DNA of 64,000 nucleotides from Syntrophopropionicum propionicicum_A. GTDB taxonomy: Bacteria; Bacillota; Desulfotomaculia; Desulfotomaculales; Pelotomaculaceae. The DNA lies in the NCBI RefSeq assembly GCF_048984525.1, contig NZ_JBMGJC010000016.1, forward strand, positions 19,348 to 83,347. Reading direction: 5' to 3'. Under the pieces are notes generated by a model that was not told where the DNA came from, searched no databases, and worked only from the letters and a program-made list of their open reading frames with translations. This document shows positions 10,023-18,252 of the stretch, piece by piece; position 1 is the stretch's first letter; every line of letters starts with the position of its first letter. The translations under genes and the position numbers were made by a program.

Positions 10023-11705
10023 CTAATCAGTTGTAAAACGCCATTCGTCCCCGGCGAGACCGCCAAAATCTTCCCCTGAATCATCATCTTCCAGAAAACC
10101 CGACCTGATGGTTACTTCAAAAGTATCACCGGCGCCCAGTTCGTCCTCCAGGGTGATGATAAGGGTATCCTCGTCGATCTGGACTTTATCGACTTCCTCA
10201 TAGCGGTCGCGGTCGACGTTGTATACCCTGACAGCGTCCAGCAGGCCCTTGCCTGAGACTGCGCTTATGTCGTTGTTAAAGGCAGCCCTGAGTACTCTCG
10301 TGTCCGGGTCCACATTGTCCTCCCCGTCTTCGGGGTCAAGGCTTTCCAGGTCCAGTTCATCGCCGTCGTAAGTACTGAACTCCCACTCGCCGCTGCTGAT
10401 TCCGTCAAAATTCCATGCCGAATCATCTGACTCAATAATGTCCTGTTCAATTGTCACCCGGTACTGGCAGCCGTCTTCCAGGGGATCGTCCAGCCTAATT
10501 GTAAGCCTGTTATCGTTAATGGAAACACTGTAGATATCAACATAATCCCCGTCAGTTACATTCTTTACTTTAATTCCTTCTTTTACATCCTGCAGATCTT
10601 CAACCGCCTGAATGTCCATATTAAACGTGGCTACAAGCTGATTTGTATCCGGGTCCACATTGCTGTCTCCATCGTCCGGATCAAGGTTGGTCAGGTTTAT
10701 TTCACTTTCATCGTAAGTGCTGAACTCCCACTCGCTGCCGCTGATCCCGTCAAAGCTCTCGTCCCCGTCTTCAGACTCGATAAGGTTTTTCCCAATTGTT
10801 ACCCGGTATACACAGTCATTTTCCAGGGATTCTTCCAGCTCGATGGTCAGCCTGCTGCCGTCAATGGACACGCTTTCGATGTCGATATTTTCATCGTCAG
10901 TCACATTCTTTACTCTTATTCCCTCTTCTACGTCTTCCAGATCGTCGACAGCCTCGATATCCATGTTAAACCTGGCGACCAGCACATTGGTGTCCTGATC
11001 CACATTATCCTCCCCGTCTTCGGGGTCAAGGCTTGACAAACTGAGGTCGCTGTCATCGTAGTAATCCGGATATTCACTCATCATCCGGTAAAGGATCATC
11101 GCCATTTCAGCCCTGGTCACCGGCTTGTTGGGCTGGAAAAAGTTGCCGGGGTACCCGACCATGTATTTGTGCTTGAACATGACGCCGATATAAGGCCGCG
11201 CGTCCGCCGGTATATCATATATATCCTGGAATGACAGGTAGTCGCCGTCATCATCCAGGCCCATCGCCCTTATTGACCACACCGCCACTTCATAACGTTT
11301 GGCTGGCTTCCAGCCTGCAAAGTCTTCATCTTCACCAATAATACCCTCATCAAGGGCAAATTCGATACAGTCTTCACAATTCTGCTGCCATGACTTGTCC
11401 GGATCCGGGTCAAAGCCGGCAGCCCTGCTTATCATCATCAAGGCTTCGTACTTGCTCACAGGGGCGTTTGGAATATATTTCTTGTCGGGATAACCGGAAA
11501 TAATCCCTATTGTACACATGTGCCGTATCGGCTTTTCCGCCCAATGTGAGTTGATATCAGTCAACTCAACTGCTTTCCAATTTTTTTTAGCCTTAAAATT
11601 CCACCCCTTGTTATTGCCCTTACCCGGGTTGGCGGATGCCGCCGCGGTGAGCCCCAGGATCAGAAGCATGACTAAAACTACTGTAAACGCGCTTTTCCTG
11701 AACAA
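10023..11705 (-). CDS. Secreted S-layer-homology protein with three acidic Ig-like repeats
   Basis: A 560-residue exported cell-surface protein. A signal peptide with a long hydrophobic core (about residues 8-23) ends near AAASANP. Three SLH modules follow (about residues 50-100, 105-150, 157-210) with motifs such as NSHWAEKPI, GYPDK and PVTRAEMAMILYRM; SLH modules bind pyruvylated secondary wall polymer. The rest is three tandem repeats of about 110 residues of the SbsA/Big_5 Ig-like type, each opening with LDPEDGEDNV or LDPDDGDSNV and ending EWEFST or EWRFTT. They are very rich in Asp and Glu, suggesting calcium binding (inference). The TTG start at 11705 follows AAGGAGG. It could be a minor S-layer or adhesion protein. 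Confidence 0.88.
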   Translation of the reverse strand: MFRKSAFTVVLVMLLILGLTAAASANPGKGNNKGWNFKAKKNWKAVELTDINSHWAEKPIRHMCTIGIISGYPDKKYIPNAPVSKYEALMMISRAAGFDPDPDKSWQQNCEDCIEFALDEGIIGEDEDFAGWKPAKRYEVAVWSIRAMGLDDDGDYLSFQDIYDIPADARPYIGVMFKHKYMVGYPGNFFQPNKPVTRAEMAMILYRMMSEYPDYYDDSDLSLSSLDPEDGEDNVDQDTNVLVARFNMDIEAVDDLEDVEEGIRVKNVTDDENIDIESVSIDGSRLTIELEESLENDCVYRVTIGKNLIESEDGDESFDGISGSEWEFSTYDESEINLTNLDPDDGDSNVDPDTNQLVATFNMDIQAVEDLQDVKEGIKVKNVTDGDYVDIYSVSINDNRLTIRLDDPLEDGCQYRVTIEQDIIESDDSAWNFDGISSGEWEFSTYDGDELDLESLDPEDGEDNVDPDTRVLRAAFNNDISAVSGKGLLDAVRVYNVDRDRYEEVDKVQIDEDTLIITLEDELGAGDTFEVTIRSGFLEDDDSGEDFGGLAGDEWRFTTD

Positions 11706-11923
11706 TAAATTAACCTCCTTTTAAGTGATATTTATATAAAAATTTCCATCACCACCCACGCCTTCAAATATATCCTAATTATATATACGCCCGCTTAAAA
11801 AAATATAGGGGCTGATCCAGGCCGGAATTCTAAATTTTTATTTCTGCGCAGCGTTAATGTTTAATGGCAGCTGGCAATACTATAGCTAGTTAACAACGAT
11901 AAAATGAATTGGGGAAATGAACA

Positions 11924-12619
11924 GTGAAGATCAAATTTGCAGCGTTAATGGCCGGCCTTGTCCTCCTTACGGCTGCCTCACTGGCATCAGGCCTGAGTTA
12001 TAAAGATACTGAAACGGTATATGCGCCCGAAAGCCTGATCAGGCTGCATGTGGTATCAAACAGCGACAGCAGCGAAGACCAGGAGCTTAAAAGAAAGGTC
12101 AGGGATGAAATCGTTACAGCTGTAGGCCCTGCATTTACAGAAGCCGAAAATATTGCCTCCGCCAGGTATATAGCTGAAGCTAACCTTGACCACATCCGCG
12201 AAATTGCCGCTCTCAAGATCCGGGCTGAAGGGAAAGACTACCCGGTTCAAGTGGAATTGAACAGCTTTTCTTTCCCCACCAAACATTACGGGCCTTTTAT
12301 TCTCCCCGCCGGTGATTATGAAGCCGTGCGGGTGACTATCGGCGCCGGATCCGGGGCTAATTGGTGGTGTGTCCTCTACCCTCCCCTGTGCTTTGTGGAC
12401 ATGACCAGGATGATGGAGAACAGCTATCTGCCGGACAGCGCAGCTGCCCGTACTGATACCGCGCCGGCCAGCATGGATACCGGCAGCCAGCCTTCCGCCG
12501 TGGCTGTCCTGCAAATAACAACCAGCGGCAGTGAAGAAGAATACGCTGTTGCCGAAGAGCAGGTGACCGTGGAATACCGGTTTAAAATACTGGACTTCTT
12601 CAAAAGCATTGATTATTAA
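11924..12619 (+). CDS. spoIIR: Stage II sporulation protein R (SpoIIR)
   Basis: Signal protein secreted from the forespore that triggers SpoIIGA to process pro-sigma-E in the mother cell. The 231-residue sequence has an N-terminal hydrophobic segment (about residues 5-24), the family opening IRLHVVSNSDSSEDQELK (about 40-57), and the hallmark NWWCVLYPPLCFVD (about 145-158). The C-terminal part is variable. The start is GTG at 11924 with GGGGA upstream. In the family this gene is under sigma-F; I could not find a convincing sigma-F promoter in the 218-bp spacer shared with the divergent SLH gene. Confidence 0.95.
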   Translation: MKIKFAALMAGLVLLTAASLASGLSYKDTETVYAPESLIRLHVVSNSDSSEDQELKRKVRDEIVTAVGPAFTEAENIASARYIAEANLDHIREIAALKIRAEGKDYPVQVELNSFSFPTKHYGPFILPAGDYEAVRVTIGAGSGANWWCVLYPPLCFVDMTRMMENSYLPDSAAARTDTAPASMDTGSQPSAVAVLQITTSGSEEEYAVAEEQVTVEYRFKILDFFKSIDY

Positions 12620-12704
12620 ATACGAATACAAAGTTACTAATAAAAAGCCGTGACAACCGGCCGAATGCCGAATTAATTAAAACCTATTTTCAACCCCAAC
12701 TGGG

Positions 12705-12733
12705 AAAAACCCTCCCGGTTTTTTCTTTTTTTT
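12705..12733 (+). terminator. Intrinsic terminator after spoIIR
   Basis: Stem AAAAACC/GGTTTTT (12705-12711, 12717-12723) followed by a T-rich run. It separates spoIIR from the cotJ operon. Confidence 0.75.
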
Positions 12734-12759
12734 CCCATGCCTGTTTTAAGCTTTCCGTA

Positions 12760-12786
12760 ACACTCCTTACAGATATACATAATCTA
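12760..12786 (+). promoter_or_regulatory. Candidate mother-cell (sigma-K/sigma-E-type) promoter of cotJ operon
   Basis: AC (12760-12761), a 16-bp spacer and CATAATCTA (12778-12786) match the sigma-K pattern AC-N16-CATANNNTA. Sigma-E uses a similar -10. The start would be near 12793, about 30 nt before cotJA. The pattern is short, so this is suggestive only. Confidence 0.35.
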
Positions 12787-12823
12787 TTATATGAGAAAGT
12801 TTGGTAAAAAAGGAGGTAGTTAC

Positions 12824-13075
12824 ATGTCCAGATGGAAAGCCCAACCGTTTTACAGGCAGACTGCCGAAAAAGCTGTTGATGTTAAAAATGAGCAGGCGGC
12901 CGAAAGTGTAAAGCTTGAAACTGCCCAGGACATCCAGGCGGCCGGGGTTTACCCGCCTGCCCGCCTGGCCCAGGCTTATGTAATATGGCAGAAGTACGGC
13001 CCTACTTTCAGCCCCGCGGAAGCATTGGAAAAGGGCACGCTTTTCCCGGAACTTTACAGCCCTTACCCTTACTAA
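12824..13075 (+). CDS. cotJA: Spore coat associated protein CotJA
   Basis: Small (83-residue) mother-cell protein of the spore coat. It is recognised by its C-terminal half, YPPARLAQAYVIWQKYG...FSPAEALEKGTLFPELYSPY, the CotJA/DUF1573-free 'coat protein JA' pattern, and by its place ahead of cotJB and cotJC. The start is ATG at 12824, set by a strong AAGGAGG 8 nt upstream; an ATG further up (12791) lies before the ribosome site and is rejected. First gene of a three-gene operon with short spacers. Confidence 0.92.
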   Translation: MSRWKAQPFYRQTAEKAVDVKNEQAAESVKLETAQDIQAAGVYPPARLAQAYVIWQKYGPTFSPAEALEKGTLFPELYSPYPY

Positions 13076-13094
13076 AAAAGAGGTGAACTATGAT

Positions 13095-13352
13095 ATGAAT
13101 GAAAGGTTAGTAATGCTGAGAGAGATACAGGAACTCGAGTTTACAGCGATTGAGCTGAACCTTTTTCTGGACACACACCCCCAGGACCGGGCCGCGCTGA
13201 GGGACTTCTACACGGTCAGAAACCAGCTGATGGAGGCCGTCAGGCGTTATGAGGAGATCTACGGGCCTTTGACCGCTACCGGCTGCAGCCCTAAAACCCA
13301 GCAATGGCTCTGGATCGAGAGCCCCTGGCCCTGGGAAATAGAATACGAATAA
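13095..13352 (+). CDS. cotJB: Spore coat protein CotJB
   Basis: An 85-residue coat protein; its opening, LREIQELEFTAIELNLFLDTHP, is the family signature, and the C-terminus ends in a Trp-rich WIESPWPWE. ATG at 13095 is preferred because GAGGTG lies 9 nt upstream; a GTG at 13083 sits within that site. CotJB is packed with CotJC in the coat in Bacillus; its biochemical role is not established. Confidence 0.93.
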   Translation: MNERLVMLREIQELEFTAIELNLFLDTHPQDRAALRDFYTVRNQLMEAVRRYEEIYGPLTATGCSPKTQQWLWIESPWPWEIEYE

Positions 13353-13368
13353 GAAAGGACTACCGATT

Positions 13369-13941
13369 ATGTGGATGTATGAAAAAAAACTGGAATACCC
13401 TGTGCGGGTTTTCAGAAATGACATAGGCATGGCAAAATTTCTGATGGCCCAGTACGGCGGGCCGGACAGCGAGCTGTCCGCCGGGGTCAGGTACCTGACC
13501 CAGCGTTACACCATGCCTACCGACAAAGCTAAAGGGCTGCTTACCGATATAGGCACAGAAGAGCTGGCCCACTGGGAAATCGTCGCCACTATGATTTACA
13601 AGCTGGTCAAAGGCGTACCGGCCCAGCAGCTCAGGGAAGCCGGCCTGGGCGCCCACTTCGCCCAGCATGACCGGGCGGTCTACCCGGCTGACGCTGCCGG
13701 GGTGCCCTGGACCGCGGCTTACATCCAGGCCACCGGCGACCCTATCGCCGACCTGCACGAGGACCTGGCTGCCGAACAAAAAGCCAGGACAACCTACGAG
13801 CACCTGATACAGCTCACAGACGACCCCGGCATCAAGGACACCCTGCGGTTTTTGAGACAGAGGGAAGTAGTCCACTTCCAGCGCTTCGGCGAAGCCCTCA
13901 ACGACATCCAGGCGATTATGGACAACAAGAAACTCTACTAA
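13369..13941 (+). CDS. cotJC: Spore coat manganese catalase CotJC
   Basis: A 190-residue ferritin-like manganese catalase-family protein that probably removes hydrogen peroxide at the spore surface. Visible are metal-binding pattern pieces: TDIGTEELAHWEIV (about residues 61-74), DLHEDLAAEQKAR (about 127-139) and EVVHFQRFGEA (about 165-175), the Glu/His sets of a di-manganese four-helix bundle. Normal length for CotJC. ATG at 13369 has GAAAGGA upstream. The operon ends at a strong terminator 70 bp downstream. A decayed second copy of the C-terminal part is found at 50414-50535. Confidence 0.95.
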   Translation: MWMYEKKLEYPVRVFRNDIGMAKFLMAQYGGPDSELSAGVRYLTQRYTMPTDKAKGLLTDIGTEELAHWEIVATMIYKLVKGVPAQQLREAGLGAHFAQHDRAVYPADAAGVPWTAAYIQATGDPIADLHEDLAAEQKARTTYEHLIQLTDDPGIKDTLRFLRQREVVHFQRFGEALNDIQAIMDNKKLY

Positions 13942-14010
13942 CCTGCCGTTTTAGTGTATGAATGCATTAATTTTATTTATGAAAAATAAGGTTGCATATT
14001 CAATAAAAAA

Positions 14011-14051
14011 AAACTGGCTCTCCAATTACCCGGGAGTCAGTTTGGTTTTTT
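14011..14051 (+). terminator. Intrinsic terminator of the cotJ operon
   Basis: A 12-bp stem with two wobble pairs (14011-14022 with 14032-14043) followed by GGTTTTTT. Similar AACTGGCTC/GAGTCAGTT hairpins occur at 45768-45800 and 50522-50552. Confidence 0.8.
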
Positions 14052-14181
14052 ACGGGATTTTTGCTAAATTCCTGGTATGCTCTGTTCATCAATACCACAT
14101 GAAGAAAGAAAGTCCTTGGGTCGTGGTCCGCCTGCTTACCGGCCTGATGCCGCGATCCCATGATTAGCCGCGATAATTTGA

Positions 14182-15798
14182 TTATTCGATATTAAATAAT
14201 TCATCAAATCTTTTTTCAAGCTCTTCATCGGAAATTTCTATTTCATCCACTTCCGGAGTTTCAATTTCCTCAGCAGGCATATCCATACACTCGTCACTGA
14301 ACAGCCCGGCCACCTCTTCCGCGGAATGGCGCTTCAGGTAGCTGTACAGCTGGAAAACCGGCACCGGGCGCTTATCGCGCTTTTGCAGCGGCACGCTGGC
14401 CATATTTTCAAATTCATATTGGTCTATGTCGGCCAGCAAAGTGATGTACGGGTACTGCCGCCCGTGGAATACCAGGGCCTCCCCGCGCTCCTTGCTCAGC
14501 CTCTGCAGCTGGGAAACCGATATCAAGGGCATCAGTTCATCATACCCGGGAGCGGCAATCCTTTTTCTCCGGCCGCACAGCTCGCTGATTTCTTGCAGCA
14601 GCGGCAGCTCGCGGCTGGTCAGAAAGACCCAGTTGTCGCAGTTGCCCTTGATGGTCTGGGCGTCCTCAAGGTATTTCTTGCGAAGCTGGTGCTCGCTCTG
14701 CACAACCAGGCTGAAACGGATATTCCGGCTGCGGGCGGCAGAGATCATGGACGGCATGTCCGGCACAGCCGGGATAGAGGCGAATTCATCCAGCACAAAA
14801 TTGGTCCGGATCGGCAGTGTGCGGTCCGGTTGTTCCTGGGCAACCCGGATCAGCAACTCATAACACTGTTTGATAAATATGCTGACCAGAAAGTGGTACG
14901 TGCTCTTCTCGTCGGGCATGATCAGGAACACCGCTGTCTTTTCCAGGCCGATCTGGTCCAGGTTAAACGTACTGTGTGAGAGCATTTCAGAGAGGTTTTG
15001 CTGGGCGGAAAAAATCCTGAACATCTGGTCAAAAGTGACCAGGATGCTGGACCTGGTCCTGTCCGCGGCATTTAACGTGCCGCTCAGGCTGATGGCCGCC
15101 AGGGACTGTTTGTTTAAACCGCTGTACAACTCGTCCAGCGGGCCGTCGTATTCAAACGCTTTCGCATATGTCCGCAGGTAAGTCAGGCTGCGCACATTCA
15201 CCTCTTCTTCACGTGCGCATTCCAACAAGAACCACAGGAGCCCGAAACAAAAATTACCGGCCGCCTGTTCCCAGAAGGGGTCGATGGATTTGCTGGTCAA
15301 ATTGCAGTACACAAAATCGTTGAGCGCTTCAGCCGCCTTGTCCTTCTCCCCCGCTTTGTAAAACTGGTACGGCAGGGCCAGGGGGTCCCAGGCGTCGCCG
15401 TAGGAGGGGTTGCGGAAATTGAGCACCACCAGCTTGTAACCGTTTTTCTTCAGGATCCCCGATGTCCGCTCATACAGCTCTCCTTTTGGGTCAGTGGCTA
15501 TAATGGACTCCCCCGCTTTGGCCAGGATCTGCAGCAGCGGCATGCATAAAAGCCTGCTTTTCTTCGACCCGGTGGCGCCCATGATCAGTGAATGGGTATC
15601 GGAGCTGTCAACAAAGGCGACTTTGCCGTCGCTCAGCAGGGGTATCCCCCCGCCGCTAGGGTAATGGTGTTCATTTATTACTATCTCCCTGAGAGAGCTT
15701 TTCATCTCGTCATCGGTGGCCCACCTTGTGTCGTTATTAGCTGAGACGTTGGCGTACATGTTGTATTTGTATGCTTCATAGTTTTCAAATCCAGGCAT
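14182..15798 (-). CDS. VirD4/TraG-like coupling-protein ATPase, soluble form
   Basis: A 538-residue protein of the type IV coupling protein family (TraG/TraD/VirD4), which normally feeds DNA or protein into a conjugation pore. Seen: a phosphate-loop region GATGSKKSR (about residues 74-82), ATDPKGELYE, and Walker B-like NFVLDEFASIP with PDMPSMISAARSRNIRFSLV after it, all family hallmarks. Two oddities: it lacks the N-terminal membrane helices of true coupling proteins, and the P-loop has Lys where Gly normally precedes the catalytic Lys. The C-terminus is very acidic. ATG at 15798 has GGAGGG 7 nt upstream; an ATG at 15813 abuts the upstream stop. It forms a two-gene unit with the AAA-like gene and no other transfer genes are nearby. 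Confidence 0.8.
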   Translation of the reverse strand: MPGFENYEAYKYNMYANVSANNDTRWATDDEMKSSLREIVINEHHYPSGGGIPLLSDGKVAFVDSSDTHSLIMGATGSKKSRLLCMPLLQILAKAGESIIATDPKGELYERTSGILKKNGYKLVVLNFRNPSYGDAWDPLALPYQFYKAGEKDKAAEALNDFVYCNLTSKSIDPFWEQAAGNFCFGLLWFLLECAREEEVNVRSLTYLRTYAKAFEYDGPLDELYSGLNKQSLAAISLSGTLNAADRTRSSILVTFDQMFRIFSAQQNLSEMLSHSTFNLDQIGLEKTAVFLIMPDEKSTYHFLVSIFIKQCYELLIRVAQEQPDRTLPIRTNFVLDEFASIPAVPDMPSMISAARSRNIRFSLVVQSEHQLRKKYLEDAQTIKGNCDNWVFLTSRELPLLQEISELCGRRKRIAAPGYDELMPLISVSQLQRLSKERGEALVFHGRQYPYITLLADIDQYEFENMASVPLQKRDKRPVPVFQLYSYLKRHSAEEVAGLFSDECMDMPAEEIETPEVDEIEISDEELEKRFDELFNIE

Positions 15799-15813
15799 TT
15801 GCCATCCCTCCAT

Positions 15814-16692
15814 TTACCTGCCGTCAATCATAAAACCCATTTTTTTGGGAAGCGCTTTGTACTTGTTTAACTGACTGAGCCAGTATCCCCCGGGGGAAAA
15901 ATGCCCTAAATCCTTGACCGCGATAATATTGTCATACAGAATACTGCTGCAGCATTTGTCGTATATGATCTCGTCAACCATCTGGTTGAGCGTGTTGTAC
16001 CCGTCAAAGCCCGGCATCTCACGCGCGCTGGCTATAGTTTTTTTCAACAGGGCGCCGGCCTCTTCCGCCAGGCTGAACCCTTTTTCCCGCAGCACTTCAT
16101 CGACATGCCTGAATAGCGCTTCGCTTTCCGGGAAGGTCAGCTTCAGCCGGCGGATGCGCAGGTAAGAGAGCAGGACCGCGTCGATTTCCTCGATCCTCTT
16201 CTCATCCAAAAGCGGAATATTAAAGATAAATAAAATACGGTCGTTGATATCGGAAACATACTCTAAAAACCTGATGAACCTGACGTCGTGCGGGTTTTCG
16301 GCCCACTCCGATATGTCTATGCAGGCCAGGCCCCGGTAGGTCCCCCGGAAACCGGCCGCCGCCTGGATATATTCCATAAGGCGGGTAAAGGATGGAAAGG
16401 AATCGGCATCCGCGGGACGGTCCAAAACAAATTCAAAGTATTTGATATCGCCAACAAACTCAAACAAGCCGGCTTCTTCCAGAAACTGCGCCACCAGGCC
16501 CAGCACTTTGGTGATGCCCGAGCCTGATTGTGTCGCCAAAAGGCAGTTAGGCAGCTTGACCCTGGTGCTCCCGGGCAGCCGGTTTAAATTTTGAGAGACT
16601 ACCTGCCATTCATCAATAAGCTGTTTCAGTTCCTCCATGCCCTTCAAATTGCGAATGCGGTCCAGGGCCGGCGAAACTTTCTGATCGCACAA
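15814..16692 (-). CDS. AAA-like ATPase with degenerate P-loop, partner of VirD4-like gene
   Basis: A 292-residue protein resembling AAA-type ATPase folds: strand-helix rhythm, a LLATQSGSGITKV segment where Walker A should be (about residues 51-63; the conserved GK(T/S) is replaced by ITK), and a Walker B-like ILFIFNIPLLDE (about 152-163). ATP hydrolysis is therefore doubtful. I do not recognise a named family. TTG at 16692 follows a GGGGG site. The stop is directly before the alternative start of the VirD4-like gene, so both are surely co-transcribed and may form one machine. Function unknown. Confidence 0.6.
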   Translation of the reverse strand: MCDQKVSPALDRIRNLKGMEELKQLIDEWQVVSQNLNRLPGSTRVKLPNCLLATQSGSGITKVLGLVAQFLEEAGLFEFVGDIKYFEFVLDRPADADSFPSFTRLMEYIQAAAGFRGTYRGLACIDISEWAENPHDVRFIRFLEYVSDINDRILFIFNIPLLDEKRIEEIDAVLLSYLRIRRLKLTFPESEALFRHVDEVLREKGFSLAEEAGALLKKTIASAREMPGFDGYNTLNQMVDEIIYDKCCSSILYDNIIAVKDLGHFSPGGYWLSQLNKYKALPKKMGFMIDGR

Positions 16693-16952
16693 AAAAAAAC
16701 CCCCTAAGCCTTACCGTACCTTCTTTTAATCAAAGATAAATCAAGTAAGTAAAATGTCGTATATAGTTGATTTCTGCCTGCCTTTGTTTTTTCCTGTATG
16801 TGAGTATGTAATTTTACTTATACTCAAGCATGGTAAAATAAGCCGGTAGGATTTTTATATGGCGAACATATTTTCTATCCAGTGACAGACATATGCCGGG
16901 AAATGGTTTAGAATTTATACCAGGAAGATTTGGTTTGAGGAGGATTTTTATT

Positions 16953-17235
16953 GTGAATATTTTAGTAGAACAGCTTAACCCCGGCCAGGAAGTGGACGGT
17001 GTTTTCGCGTTGAAGAGCAAGAAACTCCTGCCCCTGCGCAACGGGACAGGCCACTACCTGGCTGTGGTGCTGGGAGATAAAACAGGCCAGATCGATGGCC
17101 GGGGTCCTGCACCAACTTGATATGATCGACGCCGAGGTCGATATATTCAGTTCGGCCGTTGAAAGCCGTGAAAACCAGGATGACAGCTGGACAGGTTGGG
17201 TTAAAGGTTTGGGAAGGTATGTATTCTGTAACTAG
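16953..17235 (+). pseudogene. yhaM-type 3'-5' exoribonuclease, internally deleted remnant
   Basis: GTG at 16953 (GAGGAGGA 8 nt upstream) opens an OB-fold N-terminus, with LNPGQEVDGVF and VVLGDKTGQIDGR typical of the YhaM/HD-domain family. Around 17100 the frame shifts, and the next frame reads LHQLDMIDAEVDIF and then WTGWVKGLGRYVF to a TAG at 17235; this matches the family's C-terminal end. The roughly 200 residues between, with the HD catalytic domain, are missing. What is seen: two family-specific ends joined out of frame. It cannot be active. Confidence 0.7.
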
Positions 17236-17236
17236 A

Positions 17237-17972
17237 CATATTCCTCAGCCTCCTGCAGCAGAAAGGCTCGGCCCTGGCCGGCCACACCAACGAGCTCAAG
17301 GACGCGCTGGTGGGCACGCTTTTTAAATACAAGTACAACCCCCAAACCCTGCCGGTTGAAAAGCTGCAGGAGCGTATACATATTGTAGACGAGCAGCTGG
17401 CGGACCCCGCCAAAGTAAGCGAAATATTCACCAGGCTGGTGCAGTCTTTGCGGGACTGCTGCCGGGTCAAGATCTGGTATTATGTCGCCCACAACGGACA
17501 GAACACCCAGCGGGTGGTGGAACCGTACGGGTTGGTTTGCAAAAGGCATAACTGGTACCTGGTCGCCTACTGCCTTAGGAGAGAAGCTATGCGCGTCTTC
17601 CGGGTGGACCAGATCACGGATATCGTCCCTTATACATCCGAGCGCTTTGATATGCCCGCGGATTTCTCGCTCAAGGAACATATGGGCCAGAGCTGGGGCA
17701 TTATGAACGATGGTGAGATCTGCCGGGTCAGACTGAAATTCAGCCCCCAGGTCGCCCACAGGGTCAAGCGGTTGATTTACCACCCTTCGCAGGAAATCGA
17801 GGACGAACCCGCCGACGGCTCGGTGATCATGTCTTTTGAAGTTTGCGGCATAGATGAGATGAAAACATGGCTCGTGCAGTGGGGCGATACCGTTGAAGTG
17901 CTGGAACCCGGCTGGCTCAGGCAAGATATGTATGAAATGGCCGGCAGGGTGCTGGAGTTGTATAAGGTATAG
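17237..17972 (+). pseudogene. WYL-domain transcriptional regulator lacking its HTH
   Basis: The 220-residue open frame from GTG 17310, extendable backwards without a start codon to about 17237, encodes the middle and WYL-domain part of an HTH-WYL regulator: VEPYGLVCKRHNWYLVAYC, RVFRVDQITDI and RFDMPADFSLKEHMG are typical. The N-terminal DNA-binding domain is absent, and the sequence begins exactly where the yhaM remnant ends, so one deletion probably removed it. The WYL domain might still fold and bind ligand if translated from 17310, but no ribosome site supports that start. Typical full-length members are about 320 residues. Confidence 0.65.
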
Positions 17973-18013
17973 TTTTATAAGAGTTATGATTTGGATTGAT
18001 GGAGGTGCTGCCC

Positions 18014-18082
18014 TTGTCTGCAGTTCGTGAACTTAGTATAAAACCGTCCGGCACAAGAGTTTTGGGGTTCCTTCTCTATTAA
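18014..18082 (+). pseudogene. Short 5' gene stub after the WYL gene
   Basis: TTG at 18014, 6 nt after a very good GGAGGTG, starts a 22-codon frame (SAVRELSIKPSGTRVLGFLL) that stops at once. The strong ribosome site suggests the true beginning of a former gene cut off by deletion. The following 170 bp are AT-rich with no gene. Confidence 0.3.
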
Positions 18083-18252
18083 TGAAGCGATATTGAGGGG
18101 AAAGGTCAACATGCTTGCAAAAAACCCGAGCCCTAAATATTTTGTATAAATCATCTAATTTTTATGGGGGGATTTATTGGTCATAAGTAAAACCATTAAT
18201 GAATAATAAAAAACGAAAATAAACAAATCAACATTATAGGGGGTTAAATTTT

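Noticed and set aside
13958..14167. 69-codon plus-strand frame after cotJC
   Set aside because: It runs straight through the cotJ terminator hairpin, has no ribosome site and no protein-like composition.
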